The notes under the pieces: generated by a model
Databases searched by the model: none
Told to the model about the DNA's origin: nothing
The model's input: only the letters and a program-made list of their open reading frames with translations
Origin: Chlamydiota bacterium
Lineage (GTDB): Bacteria; Auribacterota; Tritonobacteria; UBA1439
Length of the DNA: 64,000 nucleotides
Assembly: GCA_012729785.1 (NCBI GenBank)
Contig: JAAYCL010000022.1
Span: 22,567-86,566, forward strand
Direction of reading: 5' to 3'
Part shown: positions 17,466 to 26,281 of the stretch, piece by piece
How positions within the stretch are numbered: position 1 is the stretch's first letter
Layout of the letters: each line of letters opens with the position of its first letter
Position numbers and translations under genes: made by a program

Positions 17466-18604
17466 ACGAGGCGAGGCGGTATCTGCGGATACTCAGGGAC
17501 GACCCCCGCTACGCCCTGCGGACGGCCGCGGCGAAGCTCCGCACCCGGTTCCCCGCCGACTACCTGTTCCTGCGGAGCGGGCGCGCCTTCACCCCCGTGC
17601 ACCTGACGCTCGAGCTCACGCACCGCTGCAACCTCAAATGCCACATGTGCGACCTGTACGGGGGGGGGCGGGAGATCGATTCCATCCGCTCGCGAAGGGA
17701 GGCGCCGGGGGGGGAGCTGGGGCCGGAGCTTTTCGAGCGGCTCTGCGCCTCGTTCGGTTTCATGAAGCCGGTCCTCTCCTTCGGCGGGGGCGAGCCGCTG
17801 CTGCACCCGCGGGCCGCCGAGATGATCCGCCGCGCGAAGGCGCGCGGGTTCATCTGCACCCTCACCACGAACGGCGTGCTGCTCGCGCGGCACGCCCGCG
17901 ATCTTGTGGCGGCGGGCCTGGACAGCATCGTGCTCTCCATCGACGGCCCGGAGGAGATCCACGACGCGACGCGGGGGGTGCAAGGGACCTTCTCCCGCGC
18001 CCGCGACGGGGCGCGGGAGATCGCCCGCCTGAAGCGGGAGACCGGCGCCGTGAAGCCGCGCCTGCGGGTGAACTGCACCATCAACAGCCGCAATATCTCC
18101 GTCCTCGGCTCGATGCCGGAAGTCGCCGCGGGGTTCGGGGCGGATAGTCTCCTCTTCTCGCACCTCTGGTTCTGGGACGCGGGGATCGTCGAGCGACACA
18201 ACCGTCTGTGCGGCGATCTCTGCCCGGTCGTCGAGCAGAACACGCACGAACTCGATCTGATAGACCCGGCGATCGTCGCCCGGGAACTCGACCGGGCGCG
18301 GGCGAGGCGGGCGGGCATCGCGGTCAAGTGCCTCCCGGAGCTCGACGCGGAGGGGGTGCGGCGCTACTACACGGAGCGCACGGCGCCGGTGACCCGCCTC
18401 GCGTGCCGGGCGGTGTGGCTGAGCGCGTTCGTCATGCCGTCGGGCGAGCTCCTCCCGTGCCTGGACTACTCGTACGGCAACCTCAACGAACGCCCCTGGG
18501 AGGAGCTGTGGAACGGTCCGCGGGCGCGCCTGTTCAGGAAGCGGCTTCGCCGTACGCGGATCTTCCCCGGATGCGTGCGCTGCTGTTTGCTCTACGCGTT
18601 TTGA
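17462..18604 (+). CDS. Radical SAM protein with SPASM-like C-terminus
   Basis: 380 residues from a GTG at 17462. The radical SAM cluster motif CNLKCHMC lies near residue 56, followed by FGGGEPLLHPR and the SIDGPEEIHDATRG strand typical of the SPASM/MoaA-like branch. C-terminal Cys residues (LACRAVW, LPCLDYS, FPGCVRCC) can hold auxiliary Fe-S clusters. Enzymes of this type in glycan clusters modify sugars, lipids or small peptides; the substrate here is unknown. Between a GT4 and a methyltransferase. Confidence 0.8.
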   Translation: MNEARRYLRILRDDPRYALRTAAAKLRTRFPADYLFLRSGRAFTPVHLTLELTHRCNLKCHMCDLYGGGREIDSIRSRREAPGGELGPELFERLCASFGFMKPVLSFGGGEPLLHPRAAEMIRRAKARGFICTLTTNGVLLARHARDLVAAGLDSIVLSIDGPEEIHDATRGVQGTFSRARDGAREIARLKRETGAVKPRLRVNCTINSRNISVLGSMPEVAAGFGADSLLFSHLWFWDAGIVERHNRLCGDLCPVVEQNTHELDLIDPAIVARELDRARARRAGIAVKCLPELDAEGVRRYYTERTAPVTRLACRAVWLSAFVMPSGELLPCLDYSYGNLNERPWEELWNGPRARLFRKRLRRTRIFPGCVRCCLLYAF

Positions 18605-18673
18605 GTTCGCGCCAGTCGTGTGCGTCGGCGTGCGGGCAGGTCCGCCACGTCGGACGCGGGAACGGGAGGTTCG

Positions 18674-19321
18674 ATGGCCGACAGGGTGAGGGAGTTCTGG
18701 GAGGCGGAGGCGACCACCTTCGACGCGATCTACTCGGGGTCGAAGGGACCGGTCAGGCGCTGGCTCGACCGGACGCTGCGCCGGGACATAGGCGCCCGTT
18801 TCGACGAGACGATGCGGGAGTGCGCCGACGCGTCGGGGGCGGAGGTTTTGGACGTCGGCTGCGGCAGCGGCCGCTACGCGATCGCGCTTGCCCTCCGCGG
18901 CGCGAGGGTGACGGGCGTGGACACCGCGGCGCCGATGCTCGAACTCGCCCGCCGGCTCGCCGCGGAGCGCGGCTGCGCCGCGCGCTGTCGATTCGTCCTC
19001 TCCGAGTTCCTCTCGGCGCCGCTCGCCCGTGGGTACGACCTGACGCTCGCGATAGGGTTCTTCGACTACATCGCAGACCCGCGCCCCCACCTGGAGAGGA
19101 TGGCGGCGTCGGCGGGGCGGGGGGGGAAACTGATCGCCACCTTCCCGCGCCTCTGGACCTGGCGCGCGCCGTTGCGGAAGGCGCGCCTCGCCGCGCGGGG
19201 CTGCCCCGTGTATTTCTACACCCGCGCCCGCGTGTGGCGTCTCCTGGAGGAGACCGGCTGGTCGCCGGCGCGCGTGGGAAGGGTGGGGAAGCTTCATTTC
19301 GCCGTCGCCATGAAGCGCTGA
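18674..19321 (+). CDS. SAM-dependent methyltransferase, class I
   Basis: 215 residues from the ATG at 18674, which has GGGAGG upstream; an in-frame start at 18620 would add a low-complexity N-terminus. Motif I VLDVGCGSGRYA near residue 59, then VTGVDTAAPML and GFFDYIADPRPHLERMA. C-terminal RARVWRLLEETGW resembles Methyltransf_11 small-molecule enzymes. The second methyltransferase of this size in the cluster; target unknown. Confidence 0.75.
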   Translation: MADRVREFWEAEATTFDAIYSGSKGPVRRWLDRTLRRDIGARFDETMRECADASGAEVLDVGCGSGRYAIALALRGARVTGVDTAAPMLELARRLAAERGCAARCRFVLSEFLSAPLARGYDLTLAIGFFDYIADPRPHLERMAASAGRGGKLIATFPRLWTWRAPLRKARLAARGCPVYFYTRARVWRLLEETGWSPARVGRVGKLHFAVAMKR

Positions 19322-19482
19322 ACGTTGCCGCAGAGGAGGCGGGGGGCGCACGGAGACACGGGTCCCTCCCGCCGCGGATCTTCATGGGGGATCGGCGGCG
19401 GGATTCGCATCCGTGTTCGTCCGTGGCCGCCGATGGCGACAGCAGGTTCCGTGCCCCCGTGCATTCTGCGGGACGGTAGACT
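19322..19482. repeat. Noncoding spacer with degenerate inverted repeat
   Basis: The 161 bp between two genes contain CACGGAGACACGGG (about 19349-19362) and, inverted, CCGTGTTCGTCCGTG (about 19411-19425). The look is that of the widespread 'CACAGAGG/CACGGAG' intergenic repeats seen in many environmental bacteria. No gene is visible in it. Confidence 0.35.
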
Positions 19483-20409
19483 ATGCATCTGTTTTCCGAC
19501 ACCGTCAACGCGCTCAGCTTCGACGTCGAGGAGTGGTTCCAGGCGGAGGCGTTCGCCGGGCTTTTCCCGCCCGCGCGATGGGAGCGTCTGGAGAGCCGCT
19601 GCGAGACGCAGGTCGGGCGCATCCTCGACATCCTCGCCGCCCGCGGCGTCAGGGCCACCTTCTTCGTCCTGGGGTGGGTGGCGCAACGGCACGGGCGGCT
19701 CGTGAAACGGATCGCCGCCGCGGGGCACGAGATCGCCTGCCACGGCTTCGGGCACGCGATGATCACGAGGCAGACCCGCGAGGAGTTCGCCCGGGATGTC
19801 AGGCGCGCGCGCGAGCTTCTCGAAGATGCCGCGGGGACGCGCGTGGCGGGGTACCGCGCCCCCACCTTCTCCGTCACGGAGCGGACGCGGTGGGCGCTGG
19901 AGGTGCTCCTCGACCAGGGGTTCGGCTACGACGCCTCGATCTACCCGATCCGGCACGACCGCTACGGCATCCCGGGGTCGCCGCGTTTCCCGTACGTCGT
20001 GCTCGAGGGGGGGGGGCGCCGGCTCTGGGAGTATCCGGGATTCACGCGGCGCATCGCCGGGATGACGCTCCCGGCCGCAGGGGGCGGATACCTGCGGCTC
20101 CTGCCCTACGCCTGGACGCGCGGGGCGATCAGGGCGGCGCACCGAGAGGGGAGACCCGCGGCGGTCTTCGCGCATCCGTGGGAGTTCGATGCACGCCTCC
20201 CCGTCGCCCCGCTCCCGCGCCTGGCGCGCCTCAGGCACTACGGCGGCATCAGCCGCAACGCCGCGAAGCTGGAGCGGCTCCTCGAGGAGTTCCGCTTCGC
20301 CCCCGTGGGCGAGCTGCTCGCCTCCCTCGATGCGTCGAGGGGAGGCGGGCCCCGAAACGCGGGGGCCGAAACCGGGGACGCAGCCGTCTCGCGCGGCGGA
20401 TTGAATTGA
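19483..20409 (+). CDS. Polysaccharide deacetylase, XrtA/exosortase-locus type
   Basis: 308 residues starting MHLFSDTVNALSFDVEEWFQ. NodB homology: the catalytic Asp-Asp/Glu region SFDVEEWF, metal ligands in CHGFGHAMITRQT (H-x3-H), YRAPTFSVT, then a C-terminal segment ending FAHPWEFD as in DUF3473-containing deacetylases. These are typical of exosortase/PEP-CTERM exopolysaccharide loci and remove N-acetyl groups from the polymer. The C-terminal about 25 residues are a GC-rich low-complexity tail. Followed 13 bp later by a GT2. Confidence 0.85.
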   Translation: MHLFSDTVNALSFDVEEWFQAEAFAGLFPPARWERLESRCETQVGRILDILAARGVRATFFVLGWVAQRHGRLVKRIAAAGHEIACHGFGHAMITRQTREEFARDVRRARELLEDAAGTRVAGYRAPTFSVTERTRWALEVLLDQGFGYDASIYPIRHDRYGIPGSPRFPYVVLEGGGRRLWEYPGFTRRIAGMTLPAAGGGYLRLLPYAWTRGAIRAAHREGRPAAVFAHPWEFDARLPVAPLPRLARLRHYGGISRNAAKLERLLEEFRFAPVGELLASLDASRGGGPRNAGAETGDAAVSRGGLN

Positions 20410-20422
20410 CTGGACGCCATCC

Positions 20423-21523
20423 ATGACCGTTGCCGCCTGGACAGTGCTGGTCTCGGCCTCGCTCCTGGCCTACGCCTACCTCGTCTACCCGCTCCTCGTC
20501 CTCCTCCTGGCCCGCCTCTTCCCCCGGCCGGTGCGCGCCGGCGATGCGGCCCCTTCGGCGACCGTCATCGTCCCTGCGCTGAACGAGGAGCGGGTTATCG
20601 AGGAGAAGATCGAGAACACCCTCGCCCTCGACTACCCGCCCGGGAAGGTTCAGCTGCTGGTCGTCTCCGACGGGTCGACCGACCGCACGGCGGAGCTCGC
20701 GCGCCGGTACGCGGGGCGCGGGGTGGAGGTCGTCGAGTTCCCGGAGCGGCGGGGCAAGCTGGCCGCCCTCCTTGACGCCCTGCCGCGCGCCCGCGGCGAG
20801 ATCCTCGTCTTCTCGGACGCGAGCGGGATGCTCCGCCCCGGGGCGCTGCGCGCGATGGCCGCCAACTTCGCCGACCCGGAGGTCGGCGGCGTCTGCGGCT
20901 GGTACCGCTCCCCGGGCCTCGAGCGTTCGGGCGGGGCGGGGGAGCTCCTCTACTGGGATTACGAGTTCGCCATCAAGCGCGCCCAGAGCCGGTGGGCGAC
21001 GCTCCTGGGGGCGACGGGGGCGATGTACGCCCTCCGGCGCTCCCTCTTCGTCGCCCCCCCGCCCGACACGATCAACGACGACTTCGTGATCCCGGCGCTG
21101 ATGGTGGCGCGCGGGCACAGGATGGTGCTCGAGGAGGACGCGGTCGTGGACGATCTCGACCCGCGGATGGGGGATTTCCGCAGCCGCGTCCGCGTGACCG
21201 CCGGGAACTGGCAACAGCTCTTCTACTGCCGGAAACTCCTGTCGCTGCGCCGGCCGCGGGTCTGCTGGCAGTTCCTCTCGCACAAAATCCTCCGCCTCGC
21301 GTCGCCGTTCCTGCTTCTCGCCCTCTGCCTGTCGGCGCTCGTGCGCGCCCCCGCCGCGGCGGCCGCCGTTTTCCTCGCCGCGGCCGCCCTGGCGCTGATC
21401 CGGGGGACGGGGCCGGGCGGGAAGCTCTCCTCCGCGGCGAGGAAGTTCCTCGCCGGCAACGCCGCCGCCCTCTGCGGGACGGCGGTCTACTTCACCCGTG
21501 GGGGCAGGCTCTCATGGAAATAG
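20423..21523 (+). CDS. Membrane glycosyltransferase family 2 (processive-type)
   Basis: 366 residues. An N-terminal membrane helix, then a GT-A catalytic domain: TVIVPALNEE, VSDGSTDRTAEL, VFSDASGM (metal Asp), and VRVTAGNWQQLFYC, corresponding to the QxxRW acceptor element of processive GT2 enzymes though the RW is not exact. Two or three C-terminal hydrophobic segments follow. Architecture resembles BcsA/IcaA/EpsB-like synthases but is shorter. May extend or add sugars at the membrane. The next gene starts inside its last codons (21514). Confidence 0.8.
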   Translation: MTVAAWTVLVSASLLAYAYLVYPLLVLLLARLFPRPVRAGDAAPSATVIVPALNEERVIEEKIENTLALDYPPGKVQLLVVSDGSTDRTAELARRYAGRGVEVVEFPERRGKLAALLDALPRARGEILVFSDASGMLRPGALRAMAANFADPEVGGVCGWYRSPGLERSGGAGELLYWDYEFAIKRAQSRWATLLGATGAMYALRRSLFVAPPPDTINDDFVIPALMVARGHRMVLEEDAVVDDLDPRMGDFRSRVRVTAGNWQQLFYCRKLLSLRRPRVCWQFLSHKILRLASPFLLLALCLSALVRAPAAAAAVFLAAAALALIRGTGPGGKLSSAARKFLAGNAAALCGTAVYFTRGGRLSWK

Positions 21524-22902
21524 AAGATCGGCGACGCGCATTCAGGGTGATGCTGGTGAACCCGGCGCCCGAGGAGATCGTGCAGGGCGACTGGTACCGG
21601 ATGCCGCTCCTCGGGCTGGGCTACCTCGCCGCCTACCTGCGCCTCCACGGGTACCCGGTCGCCATCGCGGACGCGAAGTTCGACCGGCTGGGGCTCGAAG
21701 CCGTCCTGGAGAGGATACGCGGCTTCTCGCCGTCCCTCCTCGGCCTCACCGCGATGACGCACGAGGTGCGCCGCGCCGCCGAGATCGCCGCGGCCTCCCG
21801 CGCCGTCCTCCCGGGGCTCCGGACCGTCATCGGCGGCCCGCATGCGACGGCGCTCCCCCTCGAGACGCTCGCCGAGTTCCCCGACTTCGACTTCGCCGCC
21901 TTCGGCGAGGGGGAGGAGACGCTCCTCGCCCTCGCGGACGCGCTCCGATCCGGACGGGGGGCGGCGGGCATCGACGGGCTCTCCCACCGTTCCTCCGGCG
22001 GCGCCGCCGCCGCGAATCCGCCGCGCCCGTGGCGGCGCGACATCGACGCGCTCCCGTTTCCCGCCTGGGACCTGTACGGCCCCTCGCGGGAGTACCAGAT
22101 CTTCTCCTCGCGCGGCTGCCCGTACCGGTGCAGCTTCTGCATGCGGGTCCTCGGCGACCGGGTGCGTTTCCGGAGCGTCGAGGGGGTGGTCAGGGAGTTC
22201 GAGTGGCTGGTCGCGACGAGGAAACCCGCCGAGATCTCCTTCTCCGACGAGGTGTTCACGCTCGACGAACGTCGGGCGACGGCGATCTGCGACCTCCTCA
22301 TCGCCAAGCGGCTCCATACGACCCCCTGGTTCGCCAACGCCCGCGTGGACTGCCGTTCCGCGGCCCTGTACCGGAAGATGCGCGCGGCGGGGTGCGTGCG
22401 CGTCGGGGTGGGGATCGAGTCGGGAAACCAGGAGATCCTTGACCGGGTCCACAAGGGGATCACGAAGGAGAAGGCGCGCGAGATGATCCGCCTCGCCCGC
22501 GAGGCGGGCCTTCGCACGGCCGCCTTCTTCATCATCGGCCACCCCGGCGAGACCCGGGAGACCATCCGGCAGACGATCGCCTTCGCCCGCGAGCTCAACC
22601 CGACCACCGTCGCCTTCGGCGTGATGGTCCCGTATCCCGGCACCGAGATCGCCGCGATGGCGGCCCGCGGGGAGGGGGGGTACCGCCTTATCAGCCGCGA
22701 CTGGAAGGAGTACGACAAGTATTTCGGCGGGGCGCTCGAGATGGTGGGGATCGGCCGCCGCGAGCTCGAACGGTGGCAGGCGCGCGCCTACCTGTCGTTC
22801 TACATCCGCAACCGCCGCCTCTTCTCGCTCGCCCGGTTCCTCTCCTCGCGCCGCCGGAGCGTGGTCCACTACCTGCGGAGGCTCTTGTGGAGACGCCGAT
22901 GA
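21514..22902 (+). CDS. B12-binding domain radical SAM protein
   Basis: 462 residues from the ATG at 21514. N-terminal cobalamin-binding-like Rossmann domain (MLVNPAPEE, GLGYLAAYLRLHGY, IGGPHAT, FGEGEETL), then a radical SAM domain with GCPYRCSFCMR near residue 206 and GIESGNQEILDRVHKGI. This is the BchE/P-methylase/HpnR-like class (COG1032), often methylating unactivated carbons or rearranging lipid or sugar substrates. Substrate unknown. Overlaps both neighbours, so firmly in the glycan operon. Confidence 0.83.
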   Translation: MEIEDRRRAFRVMLVNPAPEEIVQGDWYRMPLLGLGYLAAYLRLHGYPVAIADAKFDRLGLEAVLERIRGFSPSLLGLTAMTHEVRRAAEIAAASRAVLPGLRTVIGGPHATALPLETLAEFPDFDFAAFGEGEETLLALADALRSGRGAAGIDGLSHRSSGGAAAANPPRPWRRDIDALPFPAWDLYGPSREYQIFSSRGCPYRCSFCMRVLGDRVRFRSVEGVVREFEWLVATRKPAEISFSDEVFTLDERRATAICDLLIAKRLHTTPWFANARVDCRSAALYRKMRAAGCVRVGVGIESGNQEILDRVHKGITKEKAREMIRLAREAGLRTAAFFIIGHPGETRETIRQTIAFARELNPTTVAFGVMVPYPGTEIAAMAARGEGGYRLISRDWKEYDKYFGGALEMVGIGRRELERWQARAYLSFYIRNRRLFSLARFLSSRRRSVVHYLRRLLWRRR

Positions 22903-24194
22903 GGAACAAACGCGGCGCGGCGGCCCCGCATCCCGGACCCCCCGTCCGCGTCGCCTACGTCGTGGTGATGTTCCCCTGCTACTCGGAGACGTTCGTGCTT
23001 CGGGAGATGCGCGAGCTCCTCAGGCGGGGCGCGGAGCTGACCGTCCTCTCCCTGCGCGACTTCTCGGAGAAGATCGTCGACGAGGAGGCGCGTCCGCTGC
23101 TCCCCCGCACGCGCTATGCGCCGTACCTGTTCTCGCGGGCGGTGCTGGCGGCGAACCTCCGCCTCCTCCTCGCCCGGCCGCGCCGCTACCTCGGTTCGAT
23201 CGCCTTCCTCGCCGCCCGCCTCTGGCGAAGCCCGGTGGAGTTGGCCAAGACCGCGGCCCTGTTCCCCAAGACGGTCCTCTTCGCCCGCATCCTCGAGGCG
23301 GAGGGGGTGCGGCACGTCCACGCGCATTTCGCCAACTACCCGGCCACCGCGGCGTTCGTCATCTCGCGCCTGACGGGGATCCCGTTCACGGCGACCGCCC
23401 ACGCCCACGACATCTTCCAGAGCCAGCTTTTGCTCGGCGTCAAGGTCCGTCTCGCCCGCCGCGTCTTCGCCATCTCGGAGTACAACCGCCGGTTCATCCT
23501 CGATGCGGTCGGGCCGGACGCGGCGTCGAAGGTCGAGGTCCTGCACTGCGGTCTCGACCTCGGCCGGCTCCCCTCTGCGTCGCCCGAGACGGGGAGCCGG
23601 ATGGTGCTCGCCGTCGGCCGTTTGATGGCGATCAAGGGGTTCGAGACGCTCCTCGGGGCGGCGGCGCTCCTGCGCGACCGCGGCGCCGTCTTCTCGTGCC
23701 GCATCGTCGGCGACGGGCCGGACCGGGCGGAGCTCGAGAGGCTCATCGACCGCCTCCGGCTCCGCGGGCTGGTCTCGATGGAGGGGGAGCGCACGCCGCA
23801 GGAGGTGCTCGCGATGATGGCGAGGGCGTCGGTCTTCGCCCTTCCGTCGCGCCCCGCGCCGAAACGCAGCGGCGTGATGGACGGCATCCCGGTCTCCCTG
23901 ATGGAGGCGATGGCGATCGGCGTCCCCGTCGTCTCCTGTCCCGTGTCGGGGATACCCGAGCTGGTCGAGCACGGGCACACCGGTCTCCTCGTCCCCCCGA
24001 ACGATCCCGCCGCCCTCGCCGCGGCGATCGAGCGCCTGCTCGAAGACAGGTCCCTCGCGTCGCGCCTCGCCGCGGCGGCGCGGAGGAAGGTCGAGCGGGA
24101 GTTCAACGTCGTCCGCAACGCCGCGCGCCTCCTCCGGGCGTTCCGCGGGGAGGGGGGCGGGGGAGGGGCGGAAGAGGGGATCGGCCCCGGGTGA
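22899..24194 (+). CDS. Glycosyltransferase family 4, colanic-acid-type
   Basis: 431 residues from the ATG at 22899 overlapping the previous stop (ATGA). N-terminal FPCYSETFVLREMREL is the signature of WcaL/AmsK-like enzymes; the donor domain has AVGRLMAIKGFETLL, IVGDGPDRAELERLI and IPVSLMEAMAIGVPVVS. The C-terminus is a short Gly-rich tail. Transfers a hexose to a growing lipid-linked repeat unit by family analogy. Confidence 0.82.
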   Translation: MRNKRGAAAPHPGPPVRVAYVVVMFPCYSETFVLREMRELLRRGAELTVLSLRDFSEKIVDEEARPLLPRTRYAPYLFSRAVLAANLRLLLARPRRYLGSIAFLAARLWRSPVELAKTAALFPKTVLFARILEAEGVRHVHAHFANYPATAAFVISRLTGIPFTATAHAHDIFQSQLLLGVKVRLARRVFAISEYNRRFILDAVGPDAASKVEVLHCGLDLGRLPSASPETGSRMVLAVGRLMAIKGFETLLGAAALLRDRGAVFSCRIVGDGPDRAELERLIDRLRLRGLVSMEGERTPQEVLAMMARASVFALPSRPAPKRSGVMDGIPVSLMEAMAIGVPVVSCPVSGIPELVEHGHTGLLVPPNDPAALAAAIERLLEDRSLASRLAAAARRKVEREFNVVRNAARLLRAFRGEGGGGGAEEGIGPG

Positions 24195-24214
24195 ATGCGT
24201 ATGGGAGGGGTCGG

Positions 24215-26281
24215 ATGAAGAGAGGGAAGGGGACCATCGCCCTCGTCGCGCTTTCGCTTTTCGCGGCGGGGTGGCTCTACGGGGCCCTCCGCTTCCGGTT
24301 CCCCCGCATCGAACTGCTGAAAGTCGAGATCCCCGAACGGGTCCTGCTCGGGGAGGAGTTCCCGCTGGCGTTCTCGGTGCTCCCGCACGCGCCGTTCCCT
24401 CCCGGCGCCTCCCTCTTCATCCACTTCGCGGGCGGCGAAACGAAGATCAACGCCGACGTGGCGATACCGCTCCCGATGCGCCGCTGGTCGCCGGGCGAAA
24501 CCGCGCGCCTGGGGCCGTTTTACTGCGTTGTCCCGGCCGGAGCGCCGCCGGGCCGCTACGCCGTCGAGGCGGGCCTCTTCTACCAGGGGCGCGACTGGCT
24601 CGGGAGGCGGGGCTACGTCAGGATCCCCTGGGCGAACCGGACCGTGCGGAACTGGAACGCCGGGTCGATCGAGGCCGCGCGCCGGCCGCCGCGGGAATGG
24701 ACCGCCGCCGATTTCGGGCCCGGTGGGTACGCCGTGGGGATCGCCGGCCCGCTCGACAAGGTGTTTCCGGACAGGGAAGAGTGGCGCGGTCCCCCCGCAC
24801 ATCGCGTGGAGATCTCCGCGGCACGGAACGAGTACGAGTCGTTCCAGGTCGTCGTCGCCGCCGGGGAGGCGCCGCTGAAAGGGGTGCGGGTCGCCGCGGG
24901 GGAACTCCGCGGGCCCGGCCTGATCGGGACGGACCAGATCGAGGTCCGTTGTGCCGGATGGGTGGAGACGCGCCGCCCGTACTACAATGTGCCGCGGACG
25001 GGGCCGTGGCCCGACCCCCTCCTCCCGGTCGGCGGCGGAGGCGTCGACGTCGAACCCGGCCGCGTCCGGTCGTTCTGGGTCACCGTATTCGTCCCCCCCG
25101 GCACCCCGCCGGGGGAGTACCGGGGAACGGTCACCGTCGCGCCGGAGGGGGTCGCGCCGGCCGCCGTCGACCTCACCCTGCGGGTATGGGGATTCGAGCT
25201 GCCCGCGACCCCCACGCTCAAGACCGGCTTCGACTTCTACGAGTACCTCGTGCGTCGGTACTACCCGCGAAACGAGGGGGAGGGGGAGGCGGACTGGCGG
25301 AAGCGGATCGACGCCCTCTGCCGCGACTACTACCTCGACATGCTCAGGCACCGCATCTCGCCGATACACAACGTCGGCAACCCGTCGCTTGTGGGCGTCG
25401 AGGACGGGGGGTATCTCCTCGACTTCGCGGAGTTCGACCGGCGGGTGGAGGGGTACCTCGCGGCGGGACAGACCGACTTCGGCATCGCGATCGAGGCCCG
25501 CGTCGTCCCCGACGAGGGGATCTGGAGCGACGGCTGGTACGGTTTCACCGGGCCCGACGCGGTACGCGGCGTCTTCAGGAGCTTCGGGAAACACCTCGAG
25601 CGGCGCGGCTGGATGGGGCGCGCGTACACCTACGTCATCGACGAGACGTACCGCGGGGTCGAAAGTCTGACGCGCCTCATCCACGAGGGGCACCCGGGCA
25701 TCCGCACCATGCTCACCTGCACGCCCGAGGAGGGGTACCCGAACGTCGACATCTGGTGCATCCGGCTGAACAATTTCGACGGCGAAACGGCGCGGCGCTT
25801 CCGCGACCGGGGCAAGGAGATCTGGCTCTACGTGGCGAGCCCCACGCGCCCGTTCCCCACCATCATCCTCGACAGCCCCTCGATCGAGACCCGGATCATC
25901 CCGTGGATCTGCCGGCGGGCGGGCGCGACCGGCCTGGTCTACTGGTGCGTGAACTACTGGCACCTCGCGGATCCGATGGAGAACCCGATGACCTGGCCCG
26001 ACCAGAACGGCAACGGGTCGCTCTACTACCCGCACCCGTCCGGGCCCGTCGGATCGATCCGGCTGGAGGTCCTCAGGGACGGGATGGAGGATTACGAGTA
26101 TCTTCGGATGGCCGCGGAGAAGAAGGCGGGACGGGAGCTGGAGGAGCGGGTCGCGGCGGTGGCGGCGTCCGGCTGGGACTACTCGCGGGACCCCGAGAGG
26201 CTGCTGCGCACGCGCGAGGCGCTGGGGCGTTTTTTGGACGCGGCCGCGCGCCTCCCCGTGGGGCGGGAGGAGGCGCGATGA
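24215..26281 (+). CDS. DUF4091-domain protein, membrane-anchored, glycosidase-like
   Basis: 688 residues from the ATG at 24215 with GGGAGGGG upstream (a GTG at 24191 is an alternative). N-terminal signal-anchor (IALVALSLFAAGWLYGAL), a beta-sandwich at about 40-150 (GPFYCVVPAGAPPGRY), a second sandwich at about 200-330 and a TIM-barrel-like region with the DUF4091 C-terminus (VLRDGMEDYEYLRM). DUF4091 proteins are glycoside-hydrolase-like; catalytic residues are not established here. Probably acts outside the inner membrane on the polymer made by the cluster. The next gene overlaps by 4 nt and shares the first sandwich domain. Confidence 0.78.
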   Translation: MKRGKGTIALVALSLFAAGWLYGALRFRFPRIELLKVEIPERVLLGEEFPLAFSVLPHAPFPPGASLFIHFAGGETKINADVAIPLPMRRWSPGETARLGPFYCVVPAGAPPGRYAVEAGLFYQGRDWLGRRGYVRIPWANRTVRNWNAGSIEAARRPPREWTAADFGPGGYAVGIAGPLDKVFPDREEWRGPPAHRVEISAARNEYESFQVVVAAGEAPLKGVRVAAGELRGPGLIGTDQIEVRCAGWVETRRPYYNVPRTGPWPDPLLPVGGGGVDVEPGRVRSFWVTVFVPPGTPPGEYRGTVTVAPEGVAPAAVDLTLRVWGFELPATPTLKTGFDFYEYLVRRYYPRNEGEGEADWRKRIDALCRDYYLDMLRHRISPIHNVGNPSLVGVEDGGYLLDFAEFDRRVEGYLAAGQTDFGIAIEARVVPDEGIWSDGWYGFTGPDAVRGVFRSFGKHLERRGWMGRAYTYVIDETYRGVESLTRLIHEGHPGIRTMLTCTPEEGYPNVDIWCIRLNNFDGETARRFRDRGKEIWLYVASPTRPFPTIILDSPSIETRIIPWICRRAGATGLVYWCVNYWHLADPMENPMTWPDQNGNGSLYYPHPSGPVGSIRLEVLRDGMEDYEYLRMAAEKKAGRELEERVAAVAASGWDYSRDPERLLRTREALGRFLDAAARLPVGREEAR

